Below, one piece after another: positions 26,143 through 38,500 of a stretch of DNA of 64,000 nucleotides. A program made the translations under genes and the position numbers. Numbering within the stretch: the first letter of the stretch is position 1; every line of letters starts with the position of its first letter. Origin of the DNA: Acanthornis magna. Lineage: Eukaryota > Chordata > Aves > Passeriformes > Acanthizidae. The notes below the pieces were generated by a model. That model had not been told where the DNA came from. It was given only the letters and a program-made list of their open reading frames with translations, and ran no database searches. Where the stretch lies: assembly GCA_036785705.1 (NCBI GenBank), contig JAWUZG010000027.1:2275501-2339500 (forward strand), read 5' to 3'.

Positions 26143-26510
26143 ATGAGAACTGAAGCTGGGTAAAAGGAGACTGGAAACACTTCAGACAGTTCCTGGAAAG
26201 TAAACAAAGAAAAAAGGAGGGAAGAGAAAGAGGATGTAGGGAGAGGGTCGCTGTTGGAAGGCACCCAGGGGCTCTCAGAATGGCCCTGGTGGGTGTGTGC
26301 AGATCACACCATGGGCTGATATCCTGGCATACAGGAAAGGGAACTTTCCAGCTGCTTCCACTGGCAGACAGACACGGGGGGCTCAGCTGGTGGATAAAGC
26401 TCATTTTTCAGAGGGCAGGAGAGTGTTGGGCTGCAACGCCTCTGCAGTGTTCCAGCAGTGATGTCTGAGAGGAGCTCTGTCCATGGAGGAGAGGGGAGCC
26501 ATGGGAAATG

Positions 26511-26538
26511 CTCTGCTCTGCTCTGCTCTGCTCTGCTC
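26511..26538 (+). repeat. (CTCTG)n microsatellite
   Basis: Five complete CTCTG units are followed by a partial one. The repeat sits in a GC-rich segment of about 250 bases with no recognised gene. Confidence 0.93.
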
Positions 26539-27449
26539 GGTGAGGACAGGAGACAGCAGAGGCTCAGCCCCAAGAGGCCAGGGGATGTGCTGGAGATCTC
26601 GAGCAGAGCCTGCACACCCTGGTGGGTGGAGGAGCTGCCCATGGGTGCTGCACATCTGCTGCTCATGCTCATGGACCTAAAGGGCTCTTGGGCCAGGTTA
26701 CTCCTCACTGTGCTGCTATTTTCATTTTAAATATCACCAAAGATTGCCTTGGAAGCAAAAAGTATCCCTCAAGAACCATTCATAAAAATCCATGTGTATG
26801 GATCATGACAGTAATGTTTCAGCTGCAAGCTGAAATTTCCCAGATAAACCAGGGCTCTAAAAATAACGCTTCTTCCCACAGTATTCTGCTGTAAAAGTTA
26901 AGGCTGCAGTTTCACAGGAACTGCTCTTTAGAGTTATCTCTGCCTAGCTACTTCCATCAGGGTAGGAGCTTCGTGTTTAGAAACAGCAATATACAGTAGC
27001 AATGAATGCATTCTTTCTGGGTCACTGCTTGTCTGTGTAAATGTGGCCTATGCAGAGAGAGAAATCTAAAATAAAATTTAAAAAATAAGAAGAAAAGAAA
27101 AAAAAAACCCACTTTTTTTTTCCTTTTGATTCAGGAGCTTCTCTGTGGCAGGAGAAACTCCAGCCTTAGCTCCTAGGAAACCTTCATATCTAGAGCTTAC
27201 AGATTTCTAATTATTGGTGGGCAAAAAGGAGAGGAAGGCAGCCTGCACCTCAGAAAGTCATTCCCCCATGGCTGTGGCAGGGAAAGTGCTCCAGAACCCC
27301 AGGGAGGGTTGTTGGTGCTAGGATGGAGGCTCAGAGGGGTGAAAGAAAGCAGGCGATGAGAAGTCAGGACACTGTGAGTACTGTGCCCTGTGTCACAAAC
27401 CGATGACAGCTCTGTCCTGTCCTGAACTGCTCTTTCGGTGCTGCTTGGC
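26539..27449. other. Non-coding DNA before the CR1 pair
   Basis: The first 200 bases are GC-rich and the rest is mixed. An A-rich to T-rich junction (about 27080-27123) can fold on itself. No gene was recognised. Confidence 0.35.
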
Positions 27450-27727
27450 TTCCTTCACAGAGACTGTGACCAGTGGCACGGCAAAAGGAAACAGCCTCCA
27501 GCTGCACCAGGAGAGGGTCAGGTTGGACACCAGGAGGAATTTCTTCACTGAAAGGGTGGTCAGGCCTTGGCAGGGGCTGCCCAGGGAGGTGGTGGAGTCC
27601 CCATCCCCAGAGGTGTCCAAGGAATGACCAGACTCAGTGGTGATGGTGGAGGTGACAAGGTGGTGTTCAGTCAAAGCTTGGATTTGATGGTCTCAGAGGT
27701 CCTTTCCAACCTCCATGATTCTGTGGT
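27450..27727 (+). mobile_element. CR1 LINE 3' end, plus strand
   Basis: The plus-strand frame encodes the well-known C-terminal stretch of CR1 ORF2, visible as [19 protein letters not shown] at about 27540-27594, preceded by [13 protein letters not shown]. The element then passes into the CR1 tail, with 'gacaaggtggtgttcagtcaaagcttggatttgatggtctcagaggtcc' in outline, and ends TCCATGATTCTGTGG near 27727. The tail is more complete than in the other CR1 fragments here. The element is 5'-truncated to about 280 bp and lacks all catalytic domains, so it is inactive. It abuts the next CR1 with almost no gap. Confidence 0.9.
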
Positions 27728-27729
27728 TA

Positions 27730-28185
27730 TAGCTCTTGGTGAAAAGTTTCTCTCCTTCCATATAAGCTCCCTTTAATTATTGAGAGGCCACAATTAGGTC
27801 ACCCCAAAGCCTTCCCTTCTCCAGGATGATCGATCCCAATTCTCCCAGCTTTTTCCTCCCAGCAGAGCTGCTCCATCCCTCTGATCATCTTCATGATCCT
27901 CCTCTGGACTGGCTCCAGCAGCTCCAGGTCCTTCCTGTGCTGGGCCCCAGGGCTGGAGGAGCTCTGCAGGTGGGACACACCTGAGCGGGGCAGAGGGGCA
28001 GAATCCCAATCCCTTTCCTGCTGCCCTTGCTGCTTTGGATGCATCCCGGGATTTCTGGGCTGCAAACACACACTGCTGCCTCATATCCAATTTTACACAC
28101 ACCAATAGTCTCAAATCCTTCTCTAGAGAGCTGATGTCAAGCAATCCATCCCAGCAGGTTTGCAATTGCTTTCCAGGCATAGGAT
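27730..28185 (-). mobile_element. CR1 LINE internal fragment, minus strand
   Basis: On the minus strand the sequence encodes a decayed piece of CR1 ORF2. VQRRIMKMIRGMEQL is readable at about 27860-27925. It is preceded by the GAQHRKDLELLEP segment and followed by DNA matching the '…rgdlivasqylkg' region down to about 27735. The CR1 3' end and tail that should follow are absent: the sequence stops where the plus-strand CR1 ends. The upstream end fades out near 28185. Frameshifts make it a dead copy. The missing tail implies truncation during a rearrangement or insertion at 27727-27730. Confidence 0.85.
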
Positions 28186-28821
28186 CATCCTCCTTCCCTC
28201 CCTCCTTTGGCAGACATTTCCGTTTGGTACTCTTAAGGGGCACAGTAAGTGGGGAGCAACTTATTCCTTGCGAATTGTGCGTTTGGAGTGCCAAGAGGAG
28301 AATTCCCCATGGAAATTTATCTCAGAGCCCAGTTACTTTGGAGAATTTGCTCCCAAATATCCTCCGATTCAAAAGTTTAAAGGATATGTGCAGGTTTTGG
28401 AAATAAGGCTTTGGGGGTTTTTATGGCACTATTAACTTCCAGCTTTCCATATCATCAACTGCAGAATGGAAAAGAGACACGTTCAGTGCTATAAATCAAA
28501 ACTGAGAAAAACCTTCTGTTTATTGAAAAAGTAAGGATGCCTGCCAAAGGGGCTTTCTCTCTTGAGAATACTGACAGGCTCAGAGTACATCTGTGTGTTA
28601 TCCTCACTGCATCTGACAAGGGAAAATAGCCATGGAACATAAATACCTTTGCTTTTGTCATATTGCATCAAGCTCTGAGAGATCTTTGGACCATTAACAT
28701 ATTTAAGAATAGAGGCTGGCAAACTCAAGGCTCAGTGTTTCTTCCAGCCTGAAGACAAGCTGGGCTTTCTACAACTGCAGAGTGAGGATCCTTCTTGGCT
28801 GGAGCTTCAGTAGCAAGCACG
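28186..28821. other. Unique non-coding DNA
   Basis: Nothing recognised. Overlapping short frames are present on both strands. Confidence 0.4.
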
Positions 28822-28866
28822 AAAATAGGAAAAATAGGGAAAATAGGGAAAATAGGGAAAATAGGA
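28822..28866 (+). repeat. Five copies of a 9-bp unit, AAAATAGGG
   Basis: The units run without a gap at 28822, 28831, 28840, 28849 and 28858; the first and last end in GGA instead of GGG. Because the unit is nine bases, the minus strand reads as a repeated Phe-Pro-Ile motif in an open frame. That is an artefact of the period. Confidence 0.95.
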
Positions 28867-30627
28867 CATCCTGCTCTAAGGCTGCTAGAAGCACAGGCAG
28901 AGCAGGGTGGACTAAGGTAAGAATACTCTGAGTTTGAAAGCCAGTTTGGCCTTTTGTTTGAACACCACTGTTCCAGAAACAAATCTGTTCCAGATTGTGC
29001 AGGGAATGTTTTCTACTTTTTCTTAAGTGAGGAAGAAACATTTCTGCCTGTGACAGGGAGAGTTACTTCCATACACCAGCATTCCCTGCTGGCTAGAAGG
29101 AAAACAGCAATGGAGTGAAAGGAGCTTCCAAGAAACAGACATCTGTAAATCCTGTAAGCAAGGCAGGTATCAAAAACTAATGAATATAAAAGCAATCTCA
29201 CGGCATATAAAAGAAGTTAAAAATAAATTCCCTTGGTGTTGTGATTTACTTGCCCAGCCTGGGTTCAAGATGTGCTCAAGGCCCAGCAGCCAATTTGGAA
29301 GCAGAACTTGAGTGTCCAAAGCTCCCGAGTGGTTTGAGTTGGGATTTGTACCACTTGCCAAGCTCACATCTCGGTTTTGGCTTTGCTCCTTCCTCACCAG
29401 TCTTCCAAATTTTCAAATACAGAATATGGATTTGAGCACATTCCTTTCTAGAGTTTCTGATTTCCCTCTGAATCAGGGTTCAATGGGCGTAGCTCCATCA
29501 ACTTTTAGCTAACTTTGTTGGTATCCGAGAACGGACTCTTGGTTTTTGGACTCATGTCCTTGCTTTTAAGCAAGATGTGTGTACAAGTGGGAATATAAAC
29601 TCATCTAGTGTAATAGATATAGGCTAATATTTAGCATTTAAAGAAGAGAATCATGTCCACAAAACAGGAACTTCCAGGCTGAATAGATGACCTCAAGGAG
29701 CCCAAGCTGAGCATCTGCCCTGTCCCATTCATTTCATCCCATGAACATCTTACCTGAAAAAGGCTTTAGGAGGCAGTCCTAATTTTGAAATTACACTAAA
29801 ATCTTCTAAAAACACACATCACCTCTAACACTTTATCCATTCACTGAGCCTTTGGCAGGGGTTTTGCACCTTCATTCCTCTCTGACTGGGTGTTCTGTGA
29901 AACACATTAAAGCTCAAAGCCTTCTCAAGAGTCTTACTTTCATTTAATAATATTTTTTTAATAGCCAAGTGAAGGAGCATTTAAACATTTTGATAAATTA
30001 TAAAATAACAGGCTGGAAAAAGGATTCTGGGTATTGTATTTGGGTTACCTTAACATCTGTTCAGTATTACAGAATTTTTACATCCCCAAAGAAGTCTTGT
30101 TAGGGTTGGAGGCAAAGAAGTATTTCTGAGTAGTTCCCTTTTTTTATTATTATTTTACTGCATATGGTATCCTCCAGGTGCACAGGTCTGAAGGTCCCTT
30201 TTTTGGAAAAAGTAAGCAGCAAACCCAAGAAATTATGCCAGTCCTTGTGTATGTTTCACAGGATGTTTCCAAATAGTGTCATGGCCATTGGGAAGCAACA
30301 AAGGTTGAGACTGTTTTCAGTTTGTTCAGTGTTGTGTTATTCATTTTTCTAGATGTTGAGTAAATTTGCTGTGAAGAAATTGCTCCTTTGCTGCCTCAGC
30401 TGTATCTTCATTATTTCCTATCCAGGTCAATGTGCAAACATCAGCAGACAGAATTTCTCTTTGTTTGGCAGCTCTTGCACTGCACACACAAGTTCACATA
30501 TAAACATATGTGTTATTTATTGTTCTACCCAAATCCATATGTCTGTTTGTGTGTGTGTGCCCATTTTGTTTGTATGGAGGTGGTACATAAAATTTTAAAA
30601 CATTATTCCCATTGAAATGAACTGGAT
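28867..30627. other. Unique non-coding DNA
   Basis: No gene or repeat family was recognised. The segment 29930-30010 is AT-rich. Confidence 0.4.
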
Positions 30628-30690
30628 TTCATAGAACCACAGAATATCCTGAGCTGGAAGGGACCCACTAGGACCATCAAAATCCAACCT
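30628..30690 (-). mobile_element. CR1 tail, severely truncated, minus strand
   Basis: The plus strand reads 'catagaaccacagaatatcctgagctggaagggacccac…aggaccatcaaaatccaacc' in outline. This is the reverse complement of the CR1 3' terminus with its short tail repeats. Recognisable sequence stops after about 63 bases at TCCAACC, so only the extreme 3' end was inserted or survives. Confidence 0.8.
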
Positions 30691-32800
30691 AACAGTTGAT
30701 AAGCCTTGGTTCAGTTAATGCTTGAGGTGTGTCATCCACTGCATTTTCATTAAGGCAATCTCCTCTAACCCTCAATTGTCCTCTCCAAAAAGCAAAATTT
30801 CAATATTTTGAAGGCATTTTATACCACTTATGTTCTAGTTCTGACTGTCTCATGCAATTTAAGTGCAGGTTTGATTCAGAAAGGCCAAGTCATACCTGTG
30901 TTTGGAGAACAAAACCAGTTCTCTTAAGGATTAAATTATTTTACTTTCTGTACAGGATATTGATTGTAGAGGGTCACCAAATTTTTTCTTTTTCTTTTTA
31001 CTCAGTACAGTGATAGAATGTGAGATACAAAGTTCTGGCAGGATCTGAATACCTGGGACCTTGGTCTCCCAATAAAAGGACTTCTCTTCAGTGCAACACA
31101 AAAGCAGACTAAGGGAAAAAAGGGCTAAGCAGGAGGAGGAGGATGATTTTGGGAATCTCAGATATCTTCTGTTGAAAGAAATTTTCTGTGAATTTATACC
31201 TGTCACCAGATTCTTTTCTCTCTGGTGATGGAGTCAGATAAGAGACTCCCCCATAGGAAGATGTCAGTCAGAGGAGATTCAGGGTCCCTCTTGCAGCTGA
31301 TCCTTTGAGGATTTCTCACAGAAAACTGAGAGGTGACACTGTCTGACAGAAGAGACAATCACCAGTCATTTCATTTGGGAAGTGCAGTTTATGGATCATA
31401 AATTACACAAGGTTCACAAACCTGAAAGCATCTTCTCTTCCAGCCTTTCTTATACAACTCCCTTTGATTATTCACTCTTCCTAGAGAGATGACAAAATAC
31501 AGGTAATTTTCCTGCTGTTTGGGCTCATGAAATAAAACAAAAAGCAACTGAGATGGCAAACAAACATCTCCTTCCAGCTGCAAAGTGTTCCAGGCCAAAG
31601 GGATGACAACTTTCATGGCTCCTGTTCCCATAAACCACAGCCTGTTCCCACGGGGAGCTCTGCTGCTCTGGTGAGAGATTTCCATAGAGCTGCAGAGCAA
31701 GAAAGTGATGAAGAGTTAGGGGAATGCAGAATTTAACACCCTGCATTTAAAGGAAGATTCAGGGTATCCCATTGCAGTTTTCCCCCCACTAAGTAGCTTC
31801 TGGTGCCTTTGGGCTGCTACAGAGGAGTTACACAGTGGATGCCAATGTGTATTTTCATTTTCAGACGTGTGTATTCATTTTCAGCTGCCTGCTAGCAAGA
31901 ATCAGAACTTCTAACAGAAACATTCTCAAGGGATGCCCAGATGCTCTGTATTTTCCTCATAATGCTGTCAGTGGGTGAAGGAAGCAAGCTGGCACCAGAG
32001 AGCTCAGCTGATGTCATGGCTGCAGACAGGGCAAGTGGAAAGGCCTGGAGAATAAAGACCCCTTCTCCTGGAAAAGGCATTACCAAGGCTCTGCCTTCTG
32101 TCATGAGCTGGTTTCTGCATCTTGTGTGCATGTGCAAAAAAGATGATCCCCGTCCCACACACTTCACAGCTTGGCCATCATCTTCAGCCTATTTAACACC
32201 ATAGAGGAGAAAATCCACTGTGTGGTGGTCGGGGCTCAAGAAACGCAATTTTTTTTTTATTTTTTTTTTAATGTAATTTACTGGACTCTGAAACCGAGAA
32301 TTTGCTCTTTGGAAGCAGCCTGAGGAGCCAGGAGCAGACATCCTAGGGGGATTAATGGCAGTCGCTGTGGGTGTGGATCTGCTGTGGACTCACCCCCAGG
32401 CTCCAATACCCATCCTTTCCCACAAACCTGGGCACTGTTTGCATGTTTGGCTGCAGAATTTTGGGCATTTGGGCATTCTGCTGACTTATCAAGCTGCAGC
32501 TGCATTTGGGTCAGATTAGCAGAGGCAGCCAAGGAGCCATATCACTGTCAGCCCCGAGCCTCCTGTTCTCACAGTTACTTGGAGCCATCCAACATAAAAT
32601 CCTCTTCCCAGGAAGCCAAGAGTTACCCTGGCAGGGACAGCTCGGGACAGGAGACAGATGGATTGTAGAGCTGGGGCTGAGGAGTTCAAAGTGCTAGGGA
32701 GTGAATGCAGGGAGTAGTGATTGCTTGTTAATCCCTCATTTTCTTGAGCATTAAATTCACTTCCAAGTCCATCAGTAAGCTCTATTCACATTGCAAAATG
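30691..32800. other. Unique non-coding DNA
   Basis: No gene was recognised. Small features are an imperfect 2 x ~23-bp duplication (GTGTATT…CATTTTCAG) at about 31848-31885 and a T-rich run at 32250-32271. Confidence 0.4.
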
Positions 32801-33008
32801 AGTCATCTACAAAATGACTAAAATTTCCAGTCATCCTGCGGAATTATTGTTTCAGCCAGTCACTTTGTAAAATTACTGTTTAAGTAACTTCTCAAAATTT
32901 GGCGCTATTTTTCTACACATGCAATTCTACAGAACCATGCAGTCACTTACACTTGACACTATTTTGTAAAATTCTTTAAATTGTCAGTCATTCCACAAAA
33001 TAGTTGCG
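32801..33008. repeat. Decayed tandem repeat, unit about 28-29 bp
   Basis: The motif AGTCA followed by a ...ACAAAATTA/TGTAAAATTA-like stretch and a T-rich end recurs at 32801, 32829, 32858, 32941 and 32986. The first three are spaced 28-29 bases. Copies between 32887 and 32940 are too diverged to align by eye. This looks like an old minisatellite that has accumulated substitutions and indels. It could be over-read from AT-rich DNA. Confidence 0.5.
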
Positions 33009-36000
33009 TACCTCATAACTGTGACATTTATTGTGGGGCCTTTGAGGCCATTAGGGAGGATTGTTACAGTTATTGTGGACACATCAACAGCATATTTCAG
33101 AGTATTCTAGTTACTGGAAATTAAACCTTTTCTCTGAACTCTCATCCACAAGCACAAGCAATGCTTCCCTTTTAGTTTTAGGTGCACAGCAGCTTCTCAA
33201 GCTGCTCTGCCACACAGAACACCCCAGTCAGTCACAAAGGCCTGAAACATTTCATCGTTGATGCCATAATATGATGATGCCTTTATTTATGTGTATATCC
33301 ATATGTGTGTATATACAGGGTTTTCACAGCCACCCAGACGACAAGTCTGAGCAGAAATCTGCTCTGGCCATGTACTCAGCAAGTTCCCCTTATAGCCAAT
33401 TAACAAAGGGAAGTGATTTGGTATCTGAGGTATTTAATTCAGCTGGTAATATTTTCATCTGAACTACACTGTGCTTCTCTAATTCATCAGAGTGTTGGAC
33501 AAAGGAGAGAGGAGGAATTATTTTATACCTACTGAGCAGCCATAATTATTAGGATTTTGGTGCTTCTGCTCTGCATAAGTTTTCAGCATGAAGTTGTGAG
33601 TTGCAGTGGGGTTTTTGTCTGTAAAAAAGGAAGAGCTGTGGGTCTGATAAAAGGAAAATCCTGATCTTTAAAGAGCAAAGGCACATTGGACATGGCTTTG
33701 CAGTGGGAGAGATACCCAAGTTACCTTTGCAAATGCAGACTTGGGTCAAAGGCACAATGTGCACCCTTTTGCTTTGACTCCTACAGGCTTCTGGACCCTT
33801 TCCATCAATTTCAGTGGGATTCAGTCAGAACCTTCTGTGAAAACACATGCATTAGCATGCAGGTTGTGCAGACATTTCCATGTAAAGATGTGCTTCAGGT
33901 GTGGAACTCTGTCCAGCAGGCAGTCCCAGAACTGGCCACACAAATGCCTGCAGGACTGGGCCTCTTGTGATGCTCAACAGTAATTGTTTACTTTTACTTG
34001 GGCTTTTTAGTTGCTATTTTCCATGAACTGCTTTCAAAAATTAAAAAAAAAAAAAAAAGGTTATGCATTGAATTTTCTTTCACTTTGGAAGTCAGTTTGC
34101 AAGTGGCCCTTCCTTTGTTTTTTTCAACACTAAGTAGGCATGAAAATAGGACTGTCCCTAAAGATACAAGTATTCAGCAAAAACATCATGAAGGAAATGC
34201 ATCTTTCAACAGTTGTCAGCAAATACATTAGGCTTTCTGTGGCAACAGAGGGATCATCTATCCCCATCAGCTGAAATTCCATTGTCTTATCCTTTTCCTT
34301 CTTTTGCCAAGATTCCCATTGAAAAGATTGGAAAATTTTCATTTAACTTTCCTGAGCTCTGTATCTGTCAGTGCTGTCCCCCTGGGACTATGAGGACATT
34401 TTGAAGTCTGCCAGAGAGACATAGTGCAGGTTGAAATGAGAAAAATGCCATATGTTATTTGGGTAGAGCAGTTTATTGTCATACAATAGTTAAAAAGAAT
34501 TATGATGGGGTTTTCCCCTGACGTTATTTAAAGAAGAAACAGCATTTGTTAGAGACAAGCCTTTGCCAACATATACTTTCTAAACCATAAAGAATTCACA
34601 TGGTTTTATCTTATTCCCACTGAACATATTTTTTCCAAGGCAAGACGAGAGCATCCTGACAATGGAGCACAGAGCTCAGGGCTTGTCCTGGTGCTCTCTG
34701 TGCCTTGGGGCCCTCCTAAACAAGCACTGGCAGATGTTGTGAGCAGTGGTCAGGAAGATAAGGAAGGGGGGCTGCTGCAACAACTGAGAGTAATTCTCAT
34801 TACTTGAACTACAAAGAGGACTCAAACACCATCCCAGCTCCTCTGCCATGCTTTCTGAGTGGGATCACTGAAGGATTGCCACAGTTACGGAGTTAAAGGT
34901 TTATTTTCTGCCACAATGGGTAATGCTCGTGGAGAGTCCAGCAACCAGGCTTACAGATTAAGGAGGATTATGATATTGGTGGGGTTAAATCCTCATTAAC
35001 TTCAGTTTGGGACAGCAGTTCTGTGTGCATGGAGCAAAGCAATGCCCTGGGGGCTGTGGAGACATCAGGCTCCTCTGAACATTCCTGGCAGGCAGAGAGA
35101 GATCCCTGGAGCTCCCTGAACTTCTGATAGAATTGACTTGCACCATTGGCTCTTTTATGGTTTTGATTTCACTTCACACACACTTGAGGTAAAATAGACA
35201 AACCCTTTCCAATAGCACAGACATGTTCTTCTTCTCTTTGGGGTTTGTGTGTCTGTTCCTTCCCTGCATGGTGTAAAGGTTGATTGACCCTGCCCCTAAT
35301 GTGACAGACAAATGAGACCAAGGAGTTAATGAGACCTGTTGGCAACAAAAGCCAGCCCTTTAGAGCATTTAGCATTTCATGGATGGCAGTCCTCTGTTGC
35401 TACAAAATTATTCAAGGTATCACAACCATAATGACCTGGAGGAGCTTCAGGCAGCAGGGTGATAAAAAATGAGACAGAGGTCGTAGTCAGTAAATGCAAA
35501 GGAATAGATAAGAAGAGGAGAAAGAACCTAAGAATTTCTGTACTGGGAAGGCCCTGCATGAGCAGGTAGCACTCGCAAAGGACAGATCTTAGGGTCGTTT
35601 GCTACATTTCTCTGAGGCCAGCAGTGAAAAGGGCATTTGGGAATTGCTGAAAGAGAAATGAAAATGAGGAGAGGTTTATTGCATTTTACTGCAGCATAAA
35701 TCCCTGGTGACCCCCAGCTTTAGATTGAGGAGAGCAGGACTGTTCAGCCTGGAAAGAGTCACTGGAGAATGTCCATCAGACCAAACATGACATGTAGGAG
35801 AAGGAGTGACAGCCATTCCCTCCTTCAGCTGTGCAAGAAATAAGGGAGGGCAAATAAGAACAGCAGTTACCAACTTAATCTAAGGAAATGCCATTTGTTT
35901 GTGGCTAAATTGAATGCACCCTTGCAGGATGGTTTAGATGTGTGTAAACAGGTCCAAAATGGTAATGTAGACAAATTAACAACACCAGGGTGCATCAAAT

Positions 36001-38500
36001 CCTCTGACAATGTGGTTGCAGCCTTTGGCCATGGTTCGCTGGGAAAATGGAACAGGGAAAAGCAAACTCTTTCGTTGTCTCTTCCTGGATGCTGGCAGAT
36101 ACAGGATGTTATGTATAGCTGGACCTGGATATTCTTATATGGAACAGACAGTGTGCTGCTGTATTTTCTTTCTTAGATTTATCTCTTAGACCAAGACCTC
36201 TGGCAACTCTCATGGGTTTTTATCAGCAGTACTAGGATTTGCTTCAGGCTTGCAGTGTGGACATTTGTTGAGTGGGCTGTGTTAGCTTCTAGACCAGACA
36301 TATTCTTCTTTCTTCCTCCTTAAGCACATCATGACCCTTATTAATTAACAATCTTTTTTACTCACATGCACTGCATAACTGATAAAGCACCCCTAGGCTA
36401 CTATAGACTTAGCATTTTTTTCTATTTTAAATTTTTTATGTTGTACATCCTGCACAGGATATATAGCCCTCCTAACTTCAAATATATTCTGCAGTCTGTT
36501 CCAGCCATCTGGCATCCTCTTCTCCAAATTAGCATGGTAACAACTCCTTTTCCCCTGGGACCATAAGTAAAACATGGTCCCTCACAGACGTTTTGTTGTA
36601 TGGAAATATTCACAGCTTAATGTAAGATGAAGCCCAACAAAACGTGGAGCAGGATGAGGGGGTTCAGAGTATGCATTTCATTAAAGGTGACTCATTTACA
36701 AGATGCATATTCACTTATCTTTTGTGGGTATGGCGTTGGTCAGGACTGCAGCACAGGTAATAAATGAAATTTCCTGCTGTTTCATGTCCACACCACAGGT
36801 TCCAGAGTAGAGACTGCTCAGCAGCCACGTGGCTTCAGGTTTTCTGGTGTAACACTTCTCATTCCTGCGTCCACGAGAATAAATTCCCTTCTTTTTAAAT
36901 GATGTGAAACAAAACATCTTGGGTTTGGGAGGATCTAGAAAATTCCCTGGACTTTTTCACATGCAAGATTTTTCCTGGCACAGTTCAGGGTATAGGAACA
37001 AGTAGGGTGCAAGCTTGGAATATCTAGCATTACTGCTGCCACCAAATCATGTCTCCTGAGATTCCTGCTTCTAAAGGGGTCATCAAATCAAAGTTACCAA
37101 AATGGACTTCTAAAATTATAAAGGGTCAGGCATAATCTGCATCCTTTTCTAGCTTACCTAGCAAGAAAATTGACTTAGTTTATCATGCAGGCTGGAAGTG
37201 ACCTGTGCCAGAGAAGGAATCTGCACATTTAAAGATTTACTGAGAGAGTTTTGGTGACTGGAGGGTGGCTCTGGCATTAAGGGAGCTGAAACTGTGATTC
37301 AGGCCTCCTGTCTGAACTCGGGAAAAGCCCTGAGTAACTCTCCATTTTTTATTTCCTATCGATAATGAGGGTGTTCGTGTTTCCTTTTACACTTCACTAA
37401 TCTTGGCTCTGTAAAACGTTTAGGACAAGTGAGTGTTTCCCCAGCAGCCAGCACAGCGGTTATGGATCACTGATTGCTGCCATAAGGAAAACTCTAATGC
37501 CATGACTTGCTAGGCCACTTATTCTGAGACAGAATTACACAGACTGACTAGAAACTGATCGGAAGTGGCTGAAAACTTAGAAAAAAACCACTTTTTCTTT
37601 ACTCCAAAATGTCCAAAATGAAAGTGTACATTCAGACAGAAATGTAAATAAGTTGTAAATGCAAAGTGAGGTGTGTGGGGTAACAGGAATAGATGGTCCT
37701 GCTCACTCACGCTGGGCTCTGCTTTATTAATAATTATATTATAATGACACCCAATGGCACATTAGATTATTAATGTGTTGTTGGGTGGCTTTACTGCTTT
37801 CCCCTAAAGCTACCCAAAATATTGAAAGGAACTGAAAGGAGCAGCTCTGACCTGGCCTGGAGCTGCTCCTGGTACCACATCTGGAGGAGAGAGGGCGACT
37901 GGTATGGATGTGGGGTTAAAAAAACCAAAAAGCAATCAAGTGGAACTAAGTGGAATTTCAGAACAGTGCAGTATTTGGCCCTATGATTATTTGTGTTTCA
38001 CCAGAACACATTTCCCCTTCTATATCTCAAACTTGAGTTGAAACTTGTTTTTGCTTCAGTCTGGTAATCTGCACTGCTCTATGACTTTGAAACCATCCCA
38101 GCCTTAAGGCCATGTCAATACATCTTGTTAGAAACTCCCAGAGAATTGAAGACACTGAGGGAATTTTTAACGGAAGGGGTTGAGGCAATATGACAGTTGC
38201 CCTAAAATGTCAGTGTAAAAACTTTCTTGATTCTGTAGGGAGAAAAGAAACTTACAGAAAAATATTTTAAAATTCTGTATTGTTTTGATTTTTGTCCTCT
38301 CTGAGGCACCTTTTATATTGGCTCCTCTTCCGAATCAATTGCCTTTAGTGACACCTGAACCAGGCATAATTACTGCTTCTGGGATAATTAATTACTGCTT
38401 CTAATTAATGTAGCTGGGAAGGTTCACAGTAAGCAACACATCCTTCAGGAAGAGATTCATAGAGCATTTTGCAGCACAAATAAATATTCTTCTGACTCCT
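33009..38500. other. Unique non-coding DNA
   Basis: No gene was recognised. A 16-base A run lies near 34045-34060 and a small TG/TA-rich patch at 33285-33315. The segment 35715-35880 contains 'ctgttcagcctggaaagag', which echoes CR1, but the rest does not follow the CR1 order. Confidence 0.4.

Noticed and set aside
35715..35880. Possible CR1 fragment suggested by 'ctgttcagcctggaaagag'
   Set aside because: The neighbouring sequence does not follow the CR1 order on either side, so the match is too short to call.
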